Positions 14,855 through 23,044 are shown, counted from the stretch's first letter. The stretch: 64,000 nt of DNA from Paenibacillus aurantius (GCF_032268605.1 NZ_CP130318.1:5844501-5908500), one strand, 5' to 3'. Notes: generated from the sequence alone by a model not told the origin. Numbers and translations are program-made.

Positions 14855-14892
14855 TATGTACATAATGTAATATATTTTTTACATCGTGTCAA
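14855..14892 (-). promoter_or_regulatory. Sigma-A promoter overlapped by palindromes (probable XRE operators)
   Basis: Minus strand: TTGACA (14887-14892), 17-bp spacer, TACATT (14864-14869). Overlapping it are ATGTAA-N8-TTACAT (14865-14884), TATGTACATA (14855-14864) and TACAT-A-ATGTA (14859-14869). Binding there would block RNA polymerase directly. Confidence 0.75.
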
Positions 14893-14974
14893 TCTTATTT
14901 TACAAACAAAATCAGATCCCTATTAGGTACGGCTCTCTCATTCTACACTGGCTGCAAGGGCAGGCTTTACAAAG

Positions 14975-15005
14975 AAAAACGGACCATCCGTTAGGGGATG
15001 GTCCG
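14975..15005 (-). terminator. Terminator after the two-domain GNAT gene
   Basis: Minus strand CGGACCATCC and GGATGGTCCG form a perfect 10-bp stem followed by TTTTTCTTT. Confidence 0.9.
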
Positions 15006-15023
15006 CTGCTTCCTATGGGAAAG

Positions 15024-15947
15024 TTATTTTAGCTCATAATAATCCATCGTTGAGGTCTCCACGAAGCCGCAGGATTGATAAAGCCGAAGGGCGTTCGCGT
15101 TCTCCACGGCCACTTGCAGCATAATATCCCCTGCGTCCGCTTCCTTCAACTTATCTATCGCCTTCAGGAGAATCGCTCTTCCATATCCCTTGCCACGATG
15201 CCCGGGCAGAACTCCCAGACCATAGATGCCCCCTATCCCGGGGGACCGCTGGATATGGACTTTCCCGATGACCTGCTGGTCAGCCTCTGCCAGATAGATG
15301 GTCATGCCCCTCTTCTCTTCCTCCTCAGGCAGGATCATCCCTTCCGTTGGATCGCTTGTCTCCTCTTCCCCCGGCTGGTCGCCAAAGTATATCGCATTCT
15401 GCCGGTGAATCTCCCGCGCATCGGCATTCGTCGCCTTCCGGAAGATAAGGCTCTCTAAGTCATTGGGTATCGCCGGCCGATTCCCCCGAAGATACATCTC
15501 ATGCTCCGAATGATGGTATCTTGCCCCGGTTCCTTGAATAAACGCTTGCCCGGCTTCTGACTTCCGATCGCTTAAGAGAAGCATACTTTTGGGAGATCGG
15601 CGCTTCCACTCTGCTATAGCCAACCTGCTTAATGTCCCAAATACTCCTTGGCGCCTGTATTCCGGGTGCACCATGCCATTCGCTTCCAATGGTGTATCGG
15701 CGCCGCCAAATTCGCAAATCCCCATATAGCCAATCAACTCCTGCTCATCGAAATACAGGAATTCATTGATTTGGCGGATCCCCGCACTGTCTGTCCCTGA
15801 AGATACGCCAAGCTTGTAGTCCAACTCCAGCTTCAGCGTCGTCTGATCTTCGCGAATGCACCGTTCCTGAAGTCTGTTAATCAAGTCATAGTCTGCTTGA
15901 CCGATTCCCTCTCTGAGCTTCAACCACGGGTTACGGATCGTCTTCAT
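15024..15947 (-). CDS. Two-domain GNAT family N-acetyltransferase
   Basis: 307 residues from the ATG six bases after AAGGGG; a TTG six codons upstream is less likely. Two GNAT-like halves are visible. The N-terminal half contains 'EANGMVHPEYRRQGVFGTLSRLAIAEWKRR' and the C-terminal half 'GIYGLGVLPGHRGKGYGRAILLKAIDKLKE' with the acetyl-CoA motif R-G-K-G-Y-G, then 'VAVENANALRLYQSCGF'. Both halves retain an R/Q-x-x-G-x-G/A-like motif. Acyl acceptor unknown. Monocistronic, with its own strong terminator. Confidence 0.87.
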   Translation of the reverse strand: MKTIRNPWLKLREGIGQADYDLINRLQERCIREDQTTLKLELDYKLGVSSGTDSAGIRQINEFLYFDEQELIGYMGICEFGGADTPLEANGMVHPEYRRQGVFGTLSRLAIAEWKRRSPKSMLLLSDRKSEAGQAFIQGTGARYHHSEHEMYLRGNRPAIPNDLESLIFRKATNADAREIHRQNAIYFGDQPGEEETSDPTEGMILPEEEEKRGMTIYLAEADQQVIGKVHIQRSPGIGGIYGLGVLPGHRGKGYGRAILLKAIDKLKEADAGDIMLQVAVENANALRLYQSCGFVETSTMDYYELK

Positions 15948-15963
15948 GTGACACCCCTTCTCC

Positions 15964-16005
15964 AAAAAAAATGCAGAACGGCGATGATCCCACGCTGCTC
16001 TGCTT
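15964..16005 (-). terminator. Terminator of the second sulfurtransferase gene
   Basis: Minus strand GCAGA...GCG and CGC...TCTGC pair around a 10-nt loop, followed by a run of eight T. Confidence 0.7.
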
Positions 16006-16037
16006 AAGTTAACTTACGGCCGTGCGCGTTTCCGCCC

Positions 16038-16874
16038 TTACTCCTCCCCCGTGGCCACGGGGTTGTCCGGGTAGCTCACCCAATCGCTCCAGCTGCCCGC
16101 GTACAGCTTCACCTTGGGGAAGCCGGCCTGCTGCAGCGCAAGTATGTTCGGGCAGGCCGTCACGCCGGAGCCGCAGTACACGACGATCTCCTTATCGGAC
16201 GGGAGATCGCGGAAGCGCTCCTTCATGGCCTCGGCGTCCTTCCAGCGGCCGTTCTCGTCCAGGGCGTCTTTCCAGAAGCGGTTGACCGCTCCCGGGATAT
16301 GCCCGGCCACCGGATCGATCGCTTCCTCCAGCCCCTGGTAGCGGCGGGCTTCCCGGGAGTCGATCAGCACCCGGTCCGGGCGGCCCAGCCCGGCTTTAAC
16401 TTCCTCGACGCCTACCACCATCTCGTTATGTACATGAGGAATGAACGCGCGGCCTTCCGGCTGCGGGACCTCCTGCGTCACCGGATAGCCTTCCGCCTTC
16501 CAGGCGGAGTAACCACCGTCCATGAGATAGACCTGCTCATGGCCCAGGTAGCGCAGAAGCCACCAGAACCGCGAAGCCATCGCCCCGCCTTGGTCGTCAT
16601 ACGCGATCACCGTCGTCCCCGGTCCGATCCCCGCTTCGCCCAGCTTACGGGACAGTTCTCCCGTGTCCGGCAGAGGGTGTCTTCCCCCGTGCTCGCCGAT
16701 CGGGGCCGACAAATCCTCCTCCAGATGAAAATACACCGCTCCGGGCAGATGCCCTTCCCGGTAGGCTTGACGGCCGGATTCCCCGTGGCCGAGAGCGAAC
16801 CGGCAATCGGCGACCGCCACATCCGCCTTCCCCAGGTTCTCCTTCACCCATTCCATGCTCACGACAGATGACAT
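16038..16874 (-). CDS. 3-mercaptopyruvate-type sulfurtransferase, second copy
   Basis: 278 residues starting 'MSSVVSMEWVKENLGKADVAVADCRF' after AGAGGGAG; the frame runs further upstream into the preceding gene. Two rhodanese domains with catalytic loop VVYCGSGVTAC in the second. It parallels the sulfurtransferase at 5647-6498 over its whole length ('LPGAVY.HLE.DL..P.G.HGGRHPLP', 'RYLGHEQVYLMDGGYSAWKAEGYPVT', 'KVKLYAGSWSDW.SYPDNPVATGEE'). Unlike that copy it follows a GNAT gene by 19 nt and lies outside a sulfur operon. Predicted cytoplasmic persulfide donor. Confidence 0.9.
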   Translation of the reverse strand: MSSVVSMEWVKENLGKADVAVADCRFALGHGESGRQAYREGHLPGAVYFHLEEDLSAPIGEHGGRHPLPDTGELSRKLGEAGIGPGTTVIAYDDQGGAMASRFWWLLRYLGHEQVYLMDGGYSAWKAEGYPVTQEVPQPEGRAFIPHVHNEMVVGVEEVKAGLGRPDRVLIDSREARRYQGLEEAIDPVAGHIPGAVNRFWKDALDENGRWKDAEAMKERFRDLPSDKEIVVYCGSGVTACPNILALQQAGFPKVKLYAGSWSDWVSYPDNPVATGEE

Positions 16875-16893
16875 GTCCACACGCTCCCTCTTC

Positions 16894-17388
16894 TTATAGT
16901 TCGATCGAGTAGCTGAGCCAATCCCCTCGCGTTCCGCCCATCTTGGCATAGAAGCGCTGTGCCCGCTCATTGTCGGGGGCCGTTTCCCAGCTCATGGCCG
17001 CGTAGCCGTTTTCCCTCGCATAAGCGGTACAAGCCTCGAACAAAGCCGCCGCCGCGCCGGTTCCCCGGCTCTTCTCGACGACGTACAGGTCATTCAAGAT
17101 AACGGCGGGGCGGGCCCGAAGCGTACTGTAGGTAAAATACAGGGTAGCGAAGCCCGACAGCAAGCCGTCTTCTTCCGCCACCCATTGGATGCCCTGCTTT
17201 CCGTCTAGAAGCAATCGCATCAATTCCTCGAGCCGCTCCTCGGGAGGCTCGGGACAGCCATAGAAATCCGTAATATATTCGCGCATCAGCCCGCCGAGCG
17301 GGACCAGATCCACGGCCTGCGCCTTTCTTACCACTACATCCGGCAGGTTCCATCCCTCCCTCTCTTCTTGTCCTGGATTCCTCCTCAT
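16894..17388 (-). CDS. GNAT family N-acetyltransferase
   Basis: About 164 residues if the ATG at 17388 is used; the start is uncertain because the best binding site (GGAGGG, ~17350) leads into another frame. The GNAT core is clear: 'VVVRKAQAVDLVPLGGLMREY', 'VILNDLYVVEKSRGTGAAAALFEACTAYARENGYAAMSWETAPDNERAQRFYAKMGG', with the R-G-T-G-A acetyl-CoA motif and the late N-x-x-A-x-x-F-Y signature. Probable small-molecule or amino-group acetyltransferase. Upstream of and close to the sulfurtransferase gene. Confidence 0.82.
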   Translation of the reverse strand: MRRNPGQEEREGWNLPDVVVRKAQAVDLVPLGGLMREYITDFYGCPEPPEERLEELMRLLLDGKQGIQWVAEEDGLLSGFATLYFTYSTLRARPAVILNDLYVVEKSRGTGAAAALFEACTAYARENGYAAMSWETAPDNERAQRFYAKMGGTRGDWLSYSIEL

Positions 17389-17440
17389 TATAGGACATAG
17401 AGAGGCTTTCGGCGAGACCCTCGGCCCCTGATCCGGAAGC

Positions 17441-18160
17441 TCACAGCATCTCGTAAGGCGAGCGGTGCGCCGCCCAACGCCGGTAATCCCGGGTTCGGGC
17501 AATCGTACGGCTCCCCTTCATCAGCCGACGGTCCCCGGCCCTCCAGGTATGCCCGCTTTTATCCCCCCGGCGGATCTGAACGTAATTATAAGGCCCCGGG
17601 GCATAGAGTCGGAATCCTGCTTTCCGGCAGCGGTTCAGAAAATCGACATCTTCCCCAACGGTAAGAGAGCCGAAGCGAACCTTGTCCAACACCCGTTTGC
17701 GGAAGAGAAGGGTTCCCCCGGCCACTCTTCGGACCACCGTGTTCTGCTCCCGCGGAAATCTTAGGATGAGCAGCTTCCGGCTCTCGAGGTAAGCCAGGTA
17801 GGCCCGTTTCCCCACAAGATCCGCCCCCGAATCCTTCATGGCCTGCATCTGCCCGGTTAAATAGTAGGGAGAGTAATAATCGTCGTCGTCAAATTTGGCC
17901 GCATAGGCATACTTCATCTTGCTGAAGCCAAAATTCAGGCACTGCCCGAGGGTAGCCTTCTCCGGCATCCGGTATACGGCCACATTCCGGTAAGCGGCGG
18001 CCTTCCGGCGGTACTCGGCCAGCTTCATGCTGTCTTTGTTAAGGACAATGATCAATTCCTTCTTCTTGTGCAGCTGCGACCGGTAGTTCTCCAGAATGTT
18101 AGAAAAGAAATCCGGACGGTTCGTACACGTCACAATGGTGACCCCTTCTGTTCCTTTCAT
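17441..18160 (-). CDS. Family 2-type glycosyltransferase (GT-A fold)
   Basis: 239 residues. 'GVTIVTCTNRPDFFSNILENYRSQLHKKKELIIVLNKD' is the N-terminal nucleotide-sugar-binding strand pattern, and 'YAAKFDDDDYYSPYYL' holds the DxD metal/nucleotide motif at about residue 92. Later 'GEDVDFLNRCRKAGFRLYAPGPYNYVQIRRGDKSGHTW' contains the candidate catalytic ED and the acceptor-side loop. No membrane segments. Acceptor unknown; no cell-wall gene cluster is nearby. Confidence 0.87.
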   Translation of the reverse strand: MKGTEGVTIVTCTNRPDFFSNILENYRSQLHKKKELIIVLNKDSMKLAEYRRKAAAYRNVAVYRMPEKATLGQCLNFGFSKMKYAYAAKFDDDDYYSPYYLTGQMQAMKDSGADLVGKRAYLAYLESRKLLILRFPREQNTVVRRVAGGTLLFRKRVLDKVRFGSLTVGEDVDFLNRCRKAGFRLYAPGPYNYVQIRRGDKSGHTWRAGDRRLMKGSRTIARTRDYRRWAAHRSPYEML

Positions 18161-18340
18161 GGTTCTCCCCTCTCTATCGATCTGCCTTATTCTATGAAAA
18201 GACGATAGAAAAAGGAGACGGCCCTTGTCCGTCTGCGATGCGGAGATGGACGAGAAGGCGCGGCTGGCAGGACCGCCGGACGCCTCCGGTTAAAGGAGGA
18301 CCAGCCGGTTATGTCAATTCCGGCTCATGAGGACATAAAG

Positions 18341-18372
18341 AAAGAAGCCCGCCGGAGCCGGCGGACTTCTTT
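18341..18372 (-). terminator. Terminator of the GsiB-like gene
   Basis: AAAGAAGCCCGCCGG and CCGGCGGACTTCTTT form a long GC-rich stem with a four-base loop; a T-rich tail follows on the minus strand. Confidence 0.85.
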
Positions 18373-18413
18373 CTGCTTGGGTTATGCTATTGGTTTGGTT
18401 GTTGTCGTCGTCC

Positions 18414-18749
18414 TTAGTCCCGTTGACGGGAGCGGGCCTCGCCGCCCATGCGTCCGGCCTCTTCACGGCTCATTTTTCCTCTGCCGCTATTGTTTGAATC
18501 GGACCGGGACTCGCCGCCCTTACGTCCAATTTCCTGGTAGAAGTTCTTATCATGGTTGTCAGAGGTGGCTTCTCCGCCTTTGCGTCCGATCTCCTGATAG
18601 AACTCCCGGTCATGGCTGTCGGAAGTAGCTTCTCCACCTTTGCGACCGATCTCCTGATAAAAATCTTTATCATGGTTCTTAGCGGTAGCTTCTCCACCCA
18701 TACGTCCTGCTTCTTCACGGCTCATGCGGTCTTGATTGCTGCGTGCCAT
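18414..18749 (-). CDS. gsiB: KGG-repeat general stress protein (GsiB-like)
   Basis: 111 hydrophilic residues built of five copies of a ~20-residue repeat centred on 'REFYQEIGRKGGEATSDSHD', the KGG/con-10 stress repeat found in Bacillus GsiB and seed LEA proteins. The first and last copies are the variant 'SREEAGRMGGEA'. It is likely intrinsically disordered and protects against desiccation or salt. A textbook sigma-B promoter lies ~60 nt upstream and a strong terminator follows, so it is a single stress-induced unit. Confidence 0.92.
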   Translation of the reverse strand: MARSNQDRMSREEAGRMGGEATAKNHDKDFYQEIGRKGGEATSDSHDREFYQEIGRKGGEATSDNHDKNFYQEIGRKGGESRSDSNNSGRGKMSREEAGRMGGEARSRQRD

Positions 18750-18807
18750 TATGAATCACTCCTTTTGGGTTTGTGGTAAGTCGCCTTTGTACCGGCGCAC
18801 GGTATAT

Positions 18808-18833
18808 TTACCCCGGCCAAAATGGAGTTAAAC
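18808..18833 (-). promoter_or_regulatory. Sigma-B promoter of the gsiB-like gene
   Basis: Minus strand GTTTAA (18828-18833), 14-bp spacer, GGGTAA (18808-18813). The -35 is perfect. Confidence 0.82.
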
Positions 18834-18904
18834 GCTAGCAACCAAAAAAATCCCAAGTGCCTGCTTGCTTGACTTTCGGCTGTTTTTTGGCTTCGGAAGG
18901 ACCA

Positions 18905-19342
18905 TTAATAGCTGATCAGTGCGGCCATCAACAGGCCTGCAGCCAGGCTCAGCCGGGAAGTAAAGATCCCGACCGCCACATTTCCTTCGGGGATTTCACG
19001 GATGACGCGGAAGGGGGTGACCAGCTCAAAAAAATAAAACACCAGAACCTGAAAAAGAATGCCCACCGCTCCCCAAATCACCAAATCCATGAGCCCGACC
19101 GAATGGTAGACGGCTGACGCGATGACGAGAGCAAGACCGGTCAGCTTTCCCCCCAGGTCATAGGCGACGGCTTTGGCGGCGGCCACCTTCTGCGGGTCAC
19201 CGGCTTCCTTGCCGTTCTGAATAATGCGGAATTCGTTATAAGGCGTTGTAAAGATAAAGACCAGTAATCCTACCAGCAACAGAGGGATCGTCACCCCAAG
19301 GTATTGCAGAAAATTAACGATTAACTCCCATTGCGAACCCAT
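18905..19342 (-). CDS. DUF350 family membrane protein (YjfL-like)
   Basis: 145 residues with four hydrophobic segments. The repeated pattern of two paired helices, 'YDLGGKLTGLALVIASAVYHSVGLMDLVIWGAVGILFQVLVFYFFELVTPF' and the tail 'IPEGNVAVGIFTSRLSLAAGLLMAALI', is that of the DUF350/UPF0719 family. Function unknown. Last gene of an operon with a glutathionylspermidine-synthase-like enzyme; the same pairing is known from the E. coli yjf cluster, supporting a shared membrane-associated pathway. AGGAGG precedes the ATG. Confidence 0.88.
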   Translation of the reverse strand: MGSQWELIVNFLQYLGVTIPLLLVGLLVFIFTTPYNEFRIIQNGKEAGDPQKVAAAKAVAYDLGGKLTGLALVIASAVYHSVGLMDLVIWGAVGILFQVLVFYFFELVTPFRVIREIPEGNVAVGIFTSRLSLAAGLLMAALISY

Positions 19343-19485
19343 ACTATGCCTCCTGTATTAAAGAGCTTATCTCTAAAGGTAGAGTTAAGCTCTATCCTTA
19401 TGTACCGGCTGTTCTTATAGCTGGAAGCCGGCCCGTTCCCGTCGCTTCCGCCGCTCTATGGGCAGTCGCGTCTTATTCTTCCGCC

Positions 19486-20724
19486 TTATTCGGCAACCGC
19501 CACCGGCAGGTAGCAGGACAGATTGCCGGTAATTCTTTCTCCGATCCGGGCTACAACGGCGGAGGCCCGGCCTCCCATCCAGAAGGATCCCCACAGCAGC
19601 CGCCCCCGGTACGGACCGTTGATTGTATCCACCGTCCATTCGGGCAGCTCGACGGCCTTCTGGTACACCATGGGCTGCTCCCAATAAAACTCCTCGCCGT
19701 CCCTCTCCCACAGCTCTCCCTTGTCGTTATAGAGGGTGACCCCTCCGCCTTCCCTTCCCAGGATAGGTTTGCTTACATAGGGGATGCCGGTTCCTTCGAA
19801 CCGGTTCTCCAGGTAAGTCGGCAGCATAAACCTCTCGATCGCCTCCTGTTCCTCCGGTTCGAAGAAAGCTCCCGATTCATGGAGGCTCCAGATGACGGCC
19901 TGAAGGGCTTTGGTCTGAGCGAGAAAGGCGGACGGCGGGTTAATGATGCCCAGCCTCCGCCGGGCGATAAGGTCCAGCACGTGCGCTCCCGTCTCGTACC
20001 CGTCCGTGTCCCGGTCTTCCGCCAGCTTCTCCAGCGCGTGCAGCCGGTACAGCAGGTCGACGGGCTTGTGCTCCCCGTTCTCCCATACATGAAGACGGTC
20101 TTCGTACACCCGGAGATCGGATAGAGCTACGAACTCCCCCGATAGCCCCGATTGGGCGAGCAGATAGCGGGTCGTGGCCGCATCCTCCTCGTGCCAGTCG
20201 AGAGAGCTGAAATAAACTCGCTCGGTCGGATAGCCTTGGCGCCGGTAAGCCTCCACCACCTGCCGGAAGGCGTCCGCGATATGCACACGCATGCCCTCGT
20301 TCGGGTCCTGGAGCCCGTAATAGGAGCAGACCCGGCCGTTAACATGATACGCTTCGACAATTCCCGTAGGGGTGTCGCTGTTCAATTCGAGCATTTTCAT
20401 CCCTTCGGTGGTTTGGGCAAAATCAAAGCGCCCGATCGCCGTCGGCAGCCCTTCCAGCACGCGCACCCTCACCGCACGCAGGGCACACTCCGGAATGCCC
20501 AGCCCGAGAAGTAGCTCGTCATCCGCCTGGGAAAGCACTTCAACCGCCCGTTGAAAGACGCCGCCGAGACGCTCCGTGGCCTCCGCCAGTTCGACAAATA
20601 TTTCCCGGGAAACTTTTTTGACGCCGGCCAGGGCATATTCTTGCTCATACATGTAGTCCCACGTAAAGATTCCTTCCTTGCGCATCGCCCCATACAGGTC
20701 ATTACGGATGGCTTGGTAATTCAT
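19486..20724 (-). CDS. Glutathionylspermidine synthase-like ATP-grasp ligase (YjfC-like)
   Basis: 412 residues from the ATG eight bases after GGGAGG. Characteristic segments are 'GIFTWDYMYEQEYAL' near the N-terminus, 'GRFDFAQTTEGMKMLELNSDTPTGIVEAYHVNG' (the synthetase-domain substrate and metal region), 'PTYLENRFEGTGIPYVSKPILGREGGGVTLYN' (ATP-binding loop) and 'RLLWGSFWMGGRASAVVARIGERITGN'. It matches the synthetase half of Gsp synthase without the amidase domain. The family forms amide bonds from ATP; the substrates of these stand-alone forms are unknown. In an operon with a Gly/Ser-rich lipoprotein and a DUF350 membrane protein. Confidence 0.9.
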   Translation of the reverse strand: MNYQAIRNDLYGAMRKEGIFTWDYMYEQEYALAGVKKVSREIFVELAEATERLGGVFQRAVEVLSQADDELLLGLGIPECALRAVRVRVLEGLPTAIGRFDFAQTTEGMKMLELNSDTPTGIVEAYHVNGRVCSYYGLQDPNEGMRVHIADAFRQVVEAYRRQGYPTERVYFSSLDWHEEDAATTRYLLAQSGLSGEFVALSDLRVYEDRLHVWENGEHKPVDLLYRLHALEKLAEDRDTDGYETGAHVLDLIARRRLGIINPPSAFLAQTKALQAVIWSLHESGAFFEPEEQEAIERFMLPTYLENRFEGTGIPYVSKPILGREGGGVTLYNDKGELWERDGEEFYWEQPMVYQKAVELPEWTVDTINGPYRGRLLWGSFWMGGRASAVVARIGERITGNLSCYLPVAVAE

Positions 20725-20756
20725 CTGCGACACCTCCCGTCAGCCTTCCCGGCAGC

Positions 20757-20840
20757 AACTTATCCGCGAAGGAAGTTCTGCTTATCCTTTCATTCTCGCG
20801 CGTTCCTGGCCACTGTCCACCAATAGAGACACCGGACTAG
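20757..20840. repeat. Degenerate second copy of the 8370-8466 intergenic element
   Basis: Shares CTTATCCGC-AAGGAAGTTCTGCTT, a CGCGCG core and the terminal ACCGG...CTAG with the copy at 8370, but has lost about ten bases of the right inverted repeat. As in the first copy, the terminal CTAG provides the TAG stop of the upstream gene, here the lipoprotein, and the element fills an intra-operon gap. Confidence 0.72.
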
Positions 20841-21178
20841 CTGCTGCTTGACTTCGACGAGCTTCCCAGCCCTCCGCGCGATCCCGACGTCACCCCATTG
20901 GAGGAGCCGACGCTGTCTGAGGAGCCGGAGCCCACCGTACCGCTCTTGGAAGAACCACCGGAGCCGCCGTAATAATAGCTGCTGTGGCTTCCCGACGAAT
21001 TGTCGCAGTAGCCGTCCCGGTTCTCATCCATGCAGTCTCTGCTGTTGGAGCATCCGACCGTCCCCACCGTCAGCGCTGCGGAAAGGAATAAGGCAGCTAG
21101 CTTACCCGTACGCCCTCCCCCTGCCGGATGAGCCTTTCCTTCAGGCCGCTGCTCCGTTCTAGTATCGCTGTCCTTCAT
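20837..21178 (-). CDS. Small lipoprotein with Gly/Ser-rich tail
   Basis: 113 residues from the ATG nine bases after AGGAGG. A hydrophobic segment ending in the lipobox-like TVGC (about residues 27-43) predicts a lipid-anchored surface protein. Next comes 'CMDENRDGYCDNSSG', a two-cysteine loop with a DxNxDG calcium-loop look. The last ~50 residues are almost only Gly, Ser and a few Lys/Asp, ending in four serines. It overlaps the upstream gene by 20 nt. The disordered tail could be a substrate for the neighbouring ligase, which is speculation. Confidence 0.72.
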   Translation of the reverse strand: MKDSDTRTEQRPEGKAHPAGGGRTGKLAALFLSAALTVGTVGCSNSRDCMDENRDGYCDNSSGSHSSYYYGGSGGSSKSGTVGSGSSDSVGSSNGVTSGSRGGLGSSSKSSSS

Positions 21179-21620
21179 ACGGTGTCGCCTCCTGTGCATA
21201 GATGACATAAAGCTTTCGGTCCTCGTCAACCTCCGTGGAGGTTCGTTCCCATTCCTTGTCTCCCCAATAGACATAATTGCTCTGGAGCTGAAGAAGCGCT
21301 TCTTCGAACCGGTCAAAATCCCAATGATGAAGGACGGGATAATGGCGGGCGAACTCATCGAATTTTCTAAGCTCTACCCGAATCCCTCTCCAGGACGGCC
21401 GGGAGGAAGCTCCCGGAATGGCTTTTTCTTCCGTAGACTCCTTCACATAAACCACGTAGCAGCCGTCTTCCGCCGCGCAGGACGTTTTCTCGTAAACCTT
21501 GCCTTCCTTCACCAAATAATCGCAGACGAACCGCAGCGAAATTTCATCGGGGGTGATGGAAGCATAGTGGTAAAGCACCGGAAAACCGTCTTCTAACTTG
21601 CGGTATTCCATTCGTGCCAT
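21159..21620 (-). CDS. Uncharacterised protein heading the ATP-grasp/DUF350 operon
   Basis: 153 residues, no signal or membrane segment, rich in acidic and aromatic residues. It opens 'MARMEYRKLEDGFPVLYHYASITPDEISLRFVCDYLVKEGKVYEKTS' and later has 'HHWDFDRFEEALLQLQSNYVYWGDKEWERTSTEVDEDRKLYVIYAQE'. No family was recognised. AGGAGG precedes the ATG. Its 3' end overlaps the lipoprotein gene, so it is translationally tied to the operon and likely cytoplasmic. Confidence 0.75.
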   Translation of the reverse strand: MARMEYRKLEDGFPVLYHYASITPDEISLRFVCDYLVKEGKVYEKTSCAAEDGCYVVYVKESTEEKAIPGASSRPSWRGIRVELRKFDEFARHYPVLHHWDFDRFEEALLQLQSNYVYWGDKEWERTSTEVDEDRKLYVIYAQEATPYEGQRY

Positions 21621-21891
21621 GTCTGGTTTCCTCCTTCGCTGTTTCCGGCCGGTAGGCCATGGGCTTATCCGGTCCTTTCACGGGCTTGAATTTCTGTTTA
21701 GTCGCCGGGCAGGACACTATTACGAGGAAATCCGGCAACGGTTTCCATAAAATGACGGTGAATGGCTGAACCTTCTTTTCCAAAACCTTACTTTACCATA
21801 ATTTTTACAGGTTGGGGCGACTTTTTTTCCGGATGGAAGCAGCCTTTCCGGCATGGTAGGATAGGGGGACGAACCGATAGGAGGAGCATTC

Positions 21892-22386
21892 ATGAAAGCA
21901 GGGGTACCCTTTCGGCTGGTCCCGATGGAAGAGGAGCACGCAAGGGAGATCTGCACCTGGCACTATGACCCGCCGTATGATCTGTATAACTGGAAAGCAT
22001 GGGAGGAGATGCAAGAGAACGGGGAGGAATTCGCCGATCCGTTCATCCGCAAGGAGCAGTACCGGGCGGTACTGGATGAGCACGGGCAGCTGGCGGGATT
22101 CGCGCAGTTCTTTCCGATGGTTGGCGTCACCCGTCTGGGGCTTGGGATGAAGCCCCAGCTCTGCGGAAGCGGGAGCGGGACGGCTTTCGTGCGGGCAATC
22201 GCCCGGGAAGCGGTCCGCCTGAACCCCGGGCATGAGATCGACCTGGAGGTGCTTGTGTGGAACGAGCGGGCCCAGAGGGCATACGTAAAAGCCGGCTTCC
22301 GCCGGACCGACGCCTATGAGCGCCTGACTCCGACGGGGCCGGCTGACTTTTACTGCATGGTGTATGAGGAAGGGGAGGCCGTTTAG
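21892..22386 (+). CDS. GNAT family N-acetyltransferase
   Basis: 164 residues, start preceded by GGAGG. 'FRLVPMEEEHAREICTWHYDPPYDLYNW' is the opening seen in RimI-related proteins. The acetyl-CoA loop is 'QLCGSGSGTAFVRAIAREAV' (C-G-S-G-S-G), followed by 'DLEVLVWNERAQRAYVKAGFR'. Substrate unknown. It converges with the membrane protein gene at 22383 and their stop codons overlap by four bases. Confidence 0.87.
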   Translation: MKAGVPFRLVPMEEEHAREICTWHYDPPYDLYNWKAWEEMQENGEEFADPFIRKEQYRAVLDEHGQLAGFAQFFPMVGVTRLGLGMKPQLCGSGSGTAFVRAIAREAVRLNPGHEIDLEVLVWNERAQRAYVKAGFRRTDAYERLTPTGPADFYCMVYEEGEAV

Positions 22387-22907
22387 GCCCGGCGGGGTTT
22401 CCGGTCGAGAAGCAGAATCGCTCCGATGAAGAGGAAGAGGATCGCGGCGTTCACCCGTCCGATATGAAGCTGAAACAGCGTTCCGACCGAAAAGATCGAG
22501 AAGAAAATAACGGAGATGCTGCCCAGGATGAAGACCGGGATCAGGATGTATTTGTTGCGTCCTCCGAACAGGTAGAACTCCAGCAGGCCGAAGGCCACCG
22601 CCATCGGAAAGCCCGGCCACAGCGTCCCCCAGGCGTCGAACAGCGTCGACAGCTGGCACACCGCCGCCACCACGAGCAGGATGCCTCCCGGAATGAACAG
22701 GCCGGGGTACTTGCGTCCGGTCAGGAAATACAGCAGATGGAAGCCGATTCCGAGCGGAAGAATGAAGATCGAGGCCCAGAACAAGCTGATAATCGTCCCC
22801 GAATCCAGGAGGGAGAAGCCTTCCAGAAATCCGAATTTGGTGCTGAGCAGCACGGCCCCGAGCAGGAGAAACAGAATGCCGAACCCGCTGTTCTTGTTAA
22901 GTGTCAT
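22383..22907 (-). CDS. Multi-TM membrane protein (LiaI/LiaF N-terminal-like)
   Basis: 174 residues with five to six hydrophobic segments: 'GFGILFLLLGAVLLSTKFG', 'TIISLFWASIFILPLGIGFHLLYFL', 'GLFIPGGILLVVAAVCQLS', 'WPGFPMAVAFGLLEFYLFGG', 'ILIPVFILGSISVIFFSIFSV' and a final 'AAILFLFIGAILLLDRK'. The 'FGGRNKYILIPVFILG' part resembles the LiaI-LiaF-like transmembrane region. Function unknown, possibly envelope stress related. Single gene. Confidence 0.72.
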   Translation of the reverse strand: MTLNKNSGFGILFLLLGAVLLSTKFGFLEGFSLLDSGTIISLFWASIFILPLGIGFHLLYFLTGRKYPGLFIPGGILLVVAAVCQLSTLFDAWGTLWPGFPMAVAFGLLEFYLFGGRNKYILIPVFILGSISVIFFSIFSVGTLFQLHIGRVNAAILFLFIGAILLLDRKPRRA

Positions 22908-23044
22908 TACGCGTTTACCCTCTTTCCCTAGAAATTCCTTGTCTTCATGGTAAACGATGGAGGATCGTTTGAATTCCGACCTTGGTCTAGTTTTGCCCCC
23001 GGCCGAATTGCCGGTTGGACGGGCCCCTTAGGCGGCCCCAATAA

